Source: Apricaphanius iberus
Lineage: Eukaryota > Chordata > Actinopteri > Cyprinodontiformes > Aphaniidae
Length of the DNA stretch: 64,000 nt
Direction: 5' to 3'
Assembly: GCA_028564705.1 (NCBI GenBank)
Contig: JAPXFQ010000351.1
Location: 1,302,001-1,366,000, forward strand
The notes under the pieces were generated by a model. It was not told the DNA's origin. It searched no databases and saw only the letters and a program-made list of their open reading frames with translations. Both the position numbers and the translations under genes were made by a program. Shown here piece by piece: positions 55,898 to 64,000 of the stretch; the stretch's first letter is position 1; every line of letters starts with the position of its first letter.

Positions 55898-58647
55898 ATG
55901 GCAGAGTTTGGTCCCCCGGAGCTGTTCGATTTCACCCACCCGGCAGAGTGGCCAATGTGGAGGGAGAGGTTCTCCCATTTTCGCGTGGCTTCGAAGTTGG
56001 ATACAGAGAGCGGTGAGGTTCAGGTGAATTTGCTCCTCTATTCTATGGGGAAGGATGCAGAGCCTATCTACAGTTCATTTGTGTTTCCTGCTGCCACGGA
56101 TGCTATTCCACACCCTGAGTTTGACTTTAACATTGTGATGGAAAAGTTCAACGAAAACATTGTCCCCAAACGGACCGTCATCCATGACGTAATGACGTGA
56201 TACGTAGCTGCTTCCACAAGCGGATCCAACAGGCTGATGAGACCACGGAGGCGTTCGTCCGGAGATTCGGGACCGCATTGTGATAGGAATATCCGACAAA
56301 GATGTTTCACAGAGGCTGCAGCTCCAGGCGGATCTAACGCTGGAGAGGGCGGGTCAGCTCGTGCGCCAGAGCGAGCAGATCAAACAACAAAGCGCTGAGT
56401 GCATAGAAACAGGACTGAACGAGGTGAGACATAAATGGTACAGCAACATGAGGCGGAGCTATGATAAACCACGACAGCCACAGGGACAAAAACACAGTGA
56501 CGCTAAACAGAAATGCGAATGGTGCAATAGAATGCATGATAAAAACGAGAGCTGTCCTGCCTGCAATAAAATATGCAGAAAATGCAATAAGATGGGCCAT
56601 TTTGAAGTTGGATGTAAAACCCGAATGCTAAAAGAAGTTAGGACAGAGGCCGTGGCGGATTCAGAGGACGATTCATTTTTCATTGGAGGACTTTTCCTGG
56701 GAACTGTAACAGAGTCAATGCCAACGGTCATAGAGGAACCGGACTCGGACACAGATTGGGACATCAAGCTGACGGTGAATGGCAACCCAGTGGATTTTGA
56801 AATTGATACCCATGCCGACACAACCGTTATGACAGAAGAGACGTTCAATGGGTTGCAACCGAGGCCCAGGCTGGTAATCTCCAGGCCGACAGTGTTCAGG
56901 GAAAGTAGTGTGTGTGGGAACATTTCTTGCCACTACCATGTACAAGGGACAAAAATATCAACAGTGGATCACAGTCATTAAAGACAATATGCAAGCAACT
57001 TAGGGGATAAGTCTGTGGCAAAGCAGATGGGACTGGTTGTTAGGGTCAACGAAATCAACAGCACCCTACTGGAGGATGTGTTTGGAGAAATAGGACTACT
57101 GAACTGTGAGCCTGTCAAGATAAAACTGACGGAGGATGCAGTGCCGTGTAAATACTCTACGCAGAGTTCCCTTTCCACTTCTACCAAGAGTTGAGAAAGA
57201 GCTAAAGCGCATGCTCAACCTAGGGATCATAGAGGAAGTCACCGAACCTACAGACTGGTGTGCACCGATGGTGCCTGTTCCAAAGCGCGACAAGGAAGAG
57301 GTCAGAGTGTGTGTGGATTAAAAAAGGCTGAACAAGGGAGTAAAGCGGGAGCGCTACATTGTGCCCACACTGAATGATATAACACCCAAGTTAGCCGGAG
57401 CCAAGTTTTTCTCCACTCTATATGCCTCAAGCGGGTTCTGGCAGATCCCGTTGGACCCCAGCTGCCAGAAATTAACCACCTTCATTTGGGATTACATCAG
57501 TGCCTGAGATTTTCCAGCGGCTGATGAGCACGCTGCTCAAGGGCCTGGAGGGGACTGTCGTCGTGATGGACGATATCCTTGTCTATGGGTGTACTAAGGA
57601 TGAACACGACCACCGCCTGGATGCAGTGCTACGCACCATTAAAGCTTCGGGCCTCAAGCTCAACAGGGCGAAGTGCCACTTCAGACGGACTGAACTACAG
57701 TTTTTTGGGCACATAATCAGCGCTGATGGGGTGAAACCGGATAACAGCAAAGTGGAGGCCATCACCAGGCTACCCAGCCCTACAAACGTGGAGCAACTTC
57801 GTCAGGGTCTAGGACAGATAAATTACCTAGGCCAATTCCTTCCTGGCCTGTCCACCATGCTACAGCCGCTCACAAGTGTACTCAGAAAAGAGACTGCGTG
57901 GATCTGGGGTGAGCCTCAAGAGCAAGCATTCAGCAAAGCTTTCGCTTTGCTGAATGCTTTCGCTTTGCTTTGCTAGTAGCATAATGCATTTGCATTATGC
58001 TACTATGATGCAGGCCGACCAACTATAGTCAGCGCAGATGCCAGCAGTTATGGCCTGGGTGCTGCCCTGTTGCAGGACCATGACGGAGAGCTGCGAGCTG
58101 TCGCTTTTTGTTCTTGAACTCTCACAGATGCAGAAAGACGATATACACAGATCGAGAAGGAGTGCTTGGCATCTGTGTGGGCCTGTGAGGACTTTACCCG
58201 TTACATCAAGGGGATGGGCCGAGTCCGTCTTCAAACAGACCACATTCAGCTCGTCCCCTCCCTGAACTACGCCCGGGTCAAAGCGTCCAGGTGAAGCTCG
58301 ATGGGGAAAAAGAGTGGAAGACTCCTGCCACAGTCATCAGCAAGTCCAAGGAGTCAAGATCCTATGTGGTGGAAATGGACAACAGTACGGTGACCCGTCG
58401 CAACAGGCGGCATCTTCAGGTTGTCCCTGAGATGGCCAATCCAGCGGAGCAACAGCACGGTTCTGCCTCTATCCCACCACCACAGGTCGGCAGTTCCTCA
58501 GCTACATCGGTGACGACTCCGCAGGAGCCATCACAGGGCCAGGAATCGTCAGGTCCCGCCCCGTGGTCCCCTCTCCAGTCCACCACTCCCCGAAGACTAA
58601 CCTCCAAAGGCCGCAAGGTTAAACTTCCTCTCAGATTTAGAGACTGA
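55898..58647 (+). pseudogene. Gypsy gag-pol remains
   Basis: Gag opens MAEFGPPELFDFTHPAEWPM (55898) and is broken near 56200. A second Gag block (56280-56640) ends in a CCHC zinc knuckle (56574-56615). Protease follows, with the active-site DTGA read as DTHA (56802-56813). RT 57136-57975 carries an in-frame stop at 57319, a deletion near 57490 and a VMDD catalytic box (57563-57574). RNase H relic 58010-58260 is in shifted frame ([16 protein letters not shown]). Integrase is completely missing. A C-terminal tail (58291-58647) closes the region. It cannot encode a working polyprotein. Confidence 0.88.
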
Positions 58648-59013
58648 GAGACTATGACTTTAAAGTTCACCAAAAAATAAATAAATACATTTTTAAAAAT
58701 CACTTTGTTAGATCTGTGATAGTGTTTGGTTTGTTCCTACAGGTACCACGGATGTGAAAGAGAACTGAAATGAGTAGGGGAGTTCTCTCTCTCGCTCATA
58801 ATCCCTTCCAAGGACTGAGGGTAGTCTACCCCAATAATGTACAGTGTTCAGTGGTGGAGCGGTTAGGGGAGAGTAAAAATAAATAAATAAATAAAAAGGG
58901 AAAGAAAAGATTCCATGCTGTCAAATTGAAACTGATACTGTTGATCCATGTTGTTATTTATTTACAGTTCAGGGGGAGGAGGTTGTTTTCATTTGTTCCT
59001 TAAAAAGGGCAGA

Positions 59014-59204
59014 TGTTGTGAGATAATGGTTGTCTGTACTAGGCTACGGTATCCAGCCGGGTACTGAACGTAACAACGTAATGACGTGATACGTAGCAGG
59101 AAGCGTTTTTGTCCCATTGATAATGTACCGTTAGCACATGTGTTGCCGGTCTCTTAAATAAATACAGAGTTATAAAGGATTCGTGTGGGGCTTCATTCGT
59201 GACA
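59014..59204 (+). repeat. 3' LTR
   Basis: 191 bp, nearly identical to the 5' LTR apart from a few substitutions and an 8-bp extra AACAACGT-type unit at about 59070. Confidence 0.93.
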
Positions 59205-59400
59205 CACACATTCATACCTAAGGAGAACTTATAGAGACCAATTAACCTAACGGTCATTTTTTTGGTCTTTGGGAGGAAGCAGGATTACCCAGAGGGAACC
59301 CACACATGCAGAAAGATTTAAGTTGGAATTTGAACCCACACCTTCTTGCTACAAGGCAACAATGAAACGGCACCACTATGCAGCCTGTCTCCACAGATCA
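59205..59400 (-). mobile_element. SINE, 5' half, split by gypsy
   Basis: The plus strand reads CATTCATACCTAAGGAGAAC, TTTGGGAGGAAGCAGGATTA, TTGAACCCACACCTTCTTGC (B-box region) and CGGCACCACTATGCAGCC (A-box region), the head of the SINE in inverted orientation. It joins 55505-55659 across the gypsy element. Confidence 0.88.
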
Positions 59401-61600
59401 TCTTATTAATTGTATTAGTACTAAACCTAGTCAGAATAAGATTTATTGTACGAGTATTGACCTGTAAGTAATAGAGATAAAACCTGAATGGTACATCTGG
59501 GAGTTTCTCTACTGCTGCAGCAAGTAACATACTCACCTTGTGTTGTAGAACACATTTGGAACTAGAAAAATCTACTGTACAAGGCAGTATAACATCATGG
59601 GAGAATACCCTGCAGGGTGTTTGTTTAGCATCTCATGGTTTTGATTGGGTCTTAATGTCCACTCAAAGAAATATGCGCTCCAGCTGCAATTTTCCTGGAT
59701 TTCTTCCCATTCTTGCATTGTGTCTGAGGATGTCATCCGTAGTTCTTTTTCCTCTTCAGTTTTTTTATTTTATTTTCATAATCTCTATCTGGGAGATTAA
59801 GTAAAAAAGCTGCTGCCTCCAAACTGAAAATGTGTAGAATACCCACCTTTTTAAAGTCATGTTGATTATCTGATGAATTATTTGGAAGTGCCTCCAGTTT
59901 AGCTAAGAGGTGAAATACTTTTCAGAACACTGTATTTGCAGCAAGCAAAGCTTTTGTCTTTGGGACTGATAAATTGAAATATTGGTCAAACCAAAGCATC
60001 TTAGAAATGTTGATACATATTAATGTGATGATTAGACAGCTCAATCACAGAATCTCCAGAAGTGCAGTTCTCATGGTGCATGCTGTCTCCTGTCTGCACT
60101 GCTCAACACGATAGTGACTACGGCTCATATTACAGGAAGGGCTTATATGGGTTCAAATAAAAAAGGTGTAAATAACATGCAATGTTGGGCAGTTTGTTGT
60201 ATGTGACGCATAGCTGTCCTCACATATGCCACGGTCAGGGTGGACTGGGTACCTACACTTTTAGTCATGAATGTATCAACAATCACCAAGTGAGCTGCAG
60301 AACTAGACAAGGCAGGAGAGGAAAACAGTATCTGGTTGGGGAGTCACATGACCTTCCACAACATTTACAGCCTGTTTACTTCAGGCCTTTGGGCAGCATG
60401 CTTTTCTTACAGCGTTTTAGTCTGACTATGAACTAATTGAAGAAAATTTTTATTTTAATCCGGCTTCCAAAATATTCCAGATCCTTATTAAGTTCACAAC
60501 CTGAGGTATGTGTAATTCATGGGACTCTCTGTAATCATTGATCTCATGTTTTCACAGATCAGGGCTGTCTTGGTGCAACTAATATATCTCTGCACCTGTC
60601 CTCACTTTATTAAATCAGATAATAACTGTGGCATTTATAATTAAATGTTTCAAATCTACTTATTATTACGTCTTATTATTATTTGTAAATATCTTCATAA
60701 ATGGACAGGCTGACATCAATGAATGATGGAAACCCAAGAGATGTGCTGCAGATTTTTTTCTTCTGTTTTCCCGACTTTCAAAAATTTAATTCTTCATAAA
60801 CAGAAGATTTGATAAATTAATATAATCAATATATTGCCCAGCCATAGAGTGCATCTGTTAAAAATGTACAGTAGTCACACCTGGTAGTCATGGGAACTCA
60901 CCTAAAGCATGGAACTGTAGAAATCCAGAGAGGGAGGTGTGGGGAACGTAAAATGCTGGCCCTCATTTATGAATGATAATATTAAAACGTGTTTTTGACA
61001 GATTTTGTTAGAGAGATAAGGATGCAAACATCAGATGCTTAGCTAAATTAAACCACTTGTAATATGTTAAGATAGACCCCAACAAGATAATTAGACACAT
61101 TAAATAAGTACAAAATTAATGTTTGCCCTAAAAAAAAAGAACTCGATCAAATAAAATTATGACTCTATTTTTCGGTCAGATTAGGGACGAAAATGTAAAG
61201 AAGGAGCTGGGTAGTCACAGTTAGAAGCAACGGCTGGAGCATCTGACTGTCAGTAATCCAGTGGGTCCTGGTCATCAAACCAGTAGGACCCTGCATTCTG
61301 TTTCCACACTGGGCTGCTGTCACATTAGACAGGATGACTAGTTCCTAGAGTTTAACTGGGATGGATGTGTGGCTGGTGCATGAGGTGGGATGGTAGCATC
61401 CATCATGTGCCTGTGATGTTGGAACTAGATGACACACCAAGCCTGCAATCTGTACATAGGTACCGACTCTCAACAACCTGGTGTAGGATGATGCAAGCAG
61501 TGTGTATACACACTTAACTATTAGCTCAAACGATATTTTGAATTCAATAATTCTCTCTAAGCGTCACTTGCTGCTTGTATTGTCAGTAATGTAAGGCTAC
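59401..61600. other. Unassigned DNA
   Basis: 2.2 kb of AT-rich sequence without coding region, terminal repeats or known repeat motifs. Confidence 0.5.
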
Positions 61601-61602
61601 AG

Positions 61603-62180
61603 TACCTTTCAAAACTATTCATTCCCCTTACTTTTGTTTTCATCAGGTTGAAATAGCTGCAACGGTTTCTTTTTTGGGGATTCAAGCCTCAACACGTCGT
61701 TAGGACCAAGAAACACAGCAAGTAAGTCAGGAGGAAATATGTGAAGACGTTTAAAGCTGGGTTAGGTTAAAAAATACCATCCTAACACATCTCACAGAGC
61801 TCTGCTTAATCTATCAACTGAACATGGGAATAGAATGGGCAACTACAAGCCCAGCAAGACACGGCTGTCCACCTAAAGTGACAGGTCAGGGAAAGTGAAA
61901 TGAGGAAAGTTATTGTTGAAAGCCTGAATGCAAAATCCGTGACAGAAAAAACCAACCATCCACATGAACCTGGACACACCAGGACCACGGTGTAGAGATG
62001 CTTTTCTTCAGCAGGGACAGAAAGGCTAATGTGACGATGGATGGAGCTAAATGCAAAGCTACCAAAAAATGTAGACTGGAGCTGAGGTTCAACAAAGAGC
62101 TCAAACATACAGTCACAGAAACAATAGAAAGGGTTCAGAGCTGTTTTCCTTCCCTGGTCCTCAAGGCACACTGCCATGCA
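61603..62180 (+). pseudogene. Tc1-like transposon, 5' end and transposase N-terminal relic
   Basis: Begins TACAGTACCTTTCAAAACTA, a decayed Tc1 end (family form CAGTGCCTTGCAAAAGTATT). At about 61706-61880 the DNA follows the start of the transposase gene: a KKHSK-like run, then VKTFKAGLG, further broken pieces, and CGGCTGTCCACCTAAAGTGA. Later pieces (GAGGTTCAACAAAGAG) are poorly conserved. Multiple stops; no 3' end. Confidence 0.65.
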
Positions 62181-62189
62181 TATTTTAGA

Positions 62190-62525
62190 TCACAAATATC
62201 AAACTCAAGGCCCGAAAGCCAAATCTGGCCTGCCGTAGCCATTTAAGTGGCCCTCTAAGCCCCAGTGTAACATATAAATGGAATCTGTAAGTTCTATTTA
62301 TGTGCACATAAATACTATTTTATTAGTCAAATCAAATCCGTGTTTATTTGAATAGGATTGTTTAATTTTAAGAAGTGCTTCTCAAATCCAGATATGGATA
62401 TTTATTCATATTTTAGTGTTTGTTAGTTTAATTTTATCCTTACTGTCTGCCACAACCTGCCCTTTCATGACATTCAGGGGCGTGACGTGGCCCGAAATGA
62501 AAATGAGTTTGACTCCCCGGTTTTA
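62190..62525. repeat. hAT-like MITE (TCAAACTCAAGGCCC family)
   Basis: Left edge ATCAAACTCAAGGCCCGAAA, right edge in reverse complement GTCAAACTCATTTTCATTTC. This is a very common fish repeat with the CTGGCC/GGCCC theme. No target duplication could be fixed. Confidence 0.6.
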
Positions 62526-62876
62526 CATGTTTCCCTGATTCAGATGGTTTCAGTTCAGCAGAAGCCTTTTAATCAGCATTCGATCAGCTGTGCTGAAGCA
62601 GGGAAACATCTAAAACAACCAGGGCAGTGTGGAAAAAAACTGTATTAGAGTAAGGAATGATCATGTGTTAGACCGGCCTAGTCAAATCCCAGACAGCGGC
62701 AAGACATGAACATCACTGTGAACAAAGCCTCTCCTGTCGGTCTGACTGAGCTTGAAGAATTGACCCAAGACTCGCTGGAGGGACATTGTCTCTCTGCTGG
62801 ATTCCTCCAGAGGAGCTGGACCAAGTGGCTGGGGGGAGGGAAGTCTGGGTCTTCCTGTTTAAGCTACGGCCCCTGT

Positions 62877-62900
62877 GATGGATGGATGGATGGATGGATG
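62877..62900. repeat. (GATG)n microsatellite
   Basis: Six GATG units. Confidence 0.9.
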
Positions 62901-64000
62901 TTTGTAAAAAAAGAAAAGGGTGAAAGTCCAGAATATTCTTCAGATTTATCCTCTATGTTGTGCTGAGAAAAAGCTCTATAAATTGTAATAAGTATGTCGT
63001 TTGTAACAAAACGGTGAAATACTTCTGAATCTTTTTTTGTAAGGAACTTTATATAAACCAGGAAAAATATGTAGGTTTGTGAGCAAGATTTTTGCCCTCT
63101 CATTTTATGTCCTGTCAGCAACATTTCCATAAAACATCTGAGAATTCATGCATAAAATGTGTTGGTTGCTGCTGTCTGAATCTGACCTTTTCATAAAACA
63201 CCAATCTGAAGACGAAGCGGAGAAAGAAAGAAACAGAAGACAAGTGATGTTAAAATGAACATTTATAATGACTCTTTGTTGCCGTCGCAAAAATAATCTT
63301 TAAAAAACAATTCAATTATTAACACTGAAATGCTGACTTCACTGGTAGTCCACGAGTCATAGAACACAACTCACTGAATTTCTTTTACAAACACAGTACT
63401 ACAGTTACATTAAATAGTCATTACCGTTAAATCTATTATGAATAATGCCAAATAAACAAACAGAAACAATGATGATTAAATTATCCTCTCATTCCCTCAC
63501 CATAGTATCTGTTGTCTTTTTATAGAAAATATCCTGCTTCTGAGATATTTCTGACCAAAGCAGAAAACAGACTGGCAGCATAATGATAATGGTTCATGAG
63601 CTCCAACGTTTCACAAATAGGGTGACGTTTTTTATAGGGGAGCGGAACTGGGACGGGATCATCCCACAGATCCAACAGTTATGACGGCTGGCTGCCTTTT
63701 GGCTCAGTATGGAATTATTTGGCACTCTTATGGACAAATATTTGCCACAGAAAGCTTTCTCACTTTTTTCCCCCCGAAATGGCACAAGAAGGCATTTTCT
63801 TTCTGAAACACGTTCAAAGGACTCGTATAAATGCTCTCAGAGAAAGCCCTTTAAGTAGTTTACACTGCGGACTTTCACACATTCTCCTCGTTTGTCACAA
63901 CAGAAAGACAGAACTGTTCTCACTTATATCAAAGAGAAATATACCCAATGAACAAAAGATCACTTTGCTCAAGCCGGAAATATTTGATCTTATGCTGTCA
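62901..64000. other. Unassigned DNA
   Basis: No coding region, RNA gene or repeat family recognised up to the window edge. Confidence 0.45.

Larger units (their letters stand above)
55660..59204 (+). mobile_element. Ty3/gypsy LTR retrotransposon, internally deleted
   Basis: 3545 bp with LTRs at 55660-55842 (183 bp) and 59014-59204 (191 bp), both TGTTGTGAG...GTGACA and very similar; the 8-bp length difference is one small indel. The 5-bp duplication CACAC flanks it. The presumed primer-binding site TGGTGTCAGAAGTCAGTG follows the 5' LTR, and a purine tract (AAAAAGGGCAGA) precedes the 3' LTR. Gag, protease, RT and RNase H remains are present; integrase is absent. It interrupts a SINE. Confidence 0.95.

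Overview
The window is nuclear DNA of a ray-finned fish. One spliced vertebrate gene, calpain small subunit 1, lies on the minus strand. It sits in AT-rich, intron-type DNA packed with teleost repeats: Maui/L2 LINEs, Tc1/mariner, hAT and PIF/Harbinger transposons, a Ty3/gypsy element, a DIRS fragment, an RTE-type LINE, tRNA-derived SINEs, MITEs and (TA)n tracts. No prokaryotic, plasmid or phage feature was seen. An acanthomorph fish is likely from the repeat mix, but species cannot be named.

Layout. 1-3.7 kb: a Harbinger MITE (164-945), a possible leftward first exon near 2.4 kb and a small TIR repeat at 3.05 kb. 3.7-9.0 kb: capns1, reconstructed here as nine coding exons plus a probable 5'UTR exon; the spliced frame encodes 216 residues. 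9.4-12.7 kb: a hAT element with an exact 8-bp target duplication, split by a 1.6-kb Tc1-like element whose 346-aa transposase frame is intact. 13-18.4 kb: a DIRS recombinase fragment, a hAT MITE, a gypsy LTR/gag stub and a decayed L2 LINE. 18.6-20.2 kb: a Mutator-like element with long inverted repeats. 20.6-25 kb: Tc1 remnants and a hAT-type element. 25.5-28 kb: an RTE-type LINE split by a hAT MITE. 28-37.6 kb: L2 fragments, one carrying a 1.8-kb inverted-repeat element that itself holds a SINE. 37.7-43.9 kb: a Tc1 split by a long L2 with ORF1 remnant and full ORF2. 44-49.2 kb: a palindrome, a tandem repeat, a second fairly complete Tc1 and a Harbinger/ISL2EU-like element. 49.6-52.2 kb: an L2 split by a second copy of the Harbinger MITE. 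55.5-59.4 kb: a SINE split by an internally deleted gypsy element. 59.4-64 kb: mostly unique sequence, a Tc1 5' relic and a hAT MITE.

Only capns1 is a host gene that can be defended. It encodes the regulatory subunit of the heterodimeric calcium-dependent proteases calpain-1 and -2. The other long reading frames belong to mobile elements. The most informative feature of the window is how these elements are nested: at least eight insertions can be ordered from target-site duplications or from an uninterrupted copy of the host repeat elsewhere in the window. Two elements have largely intact coding capacity: the DD37E-type Tc1 and the L2 ORF2, whose frame is separated from ORF1 by a single in-frame TGA.
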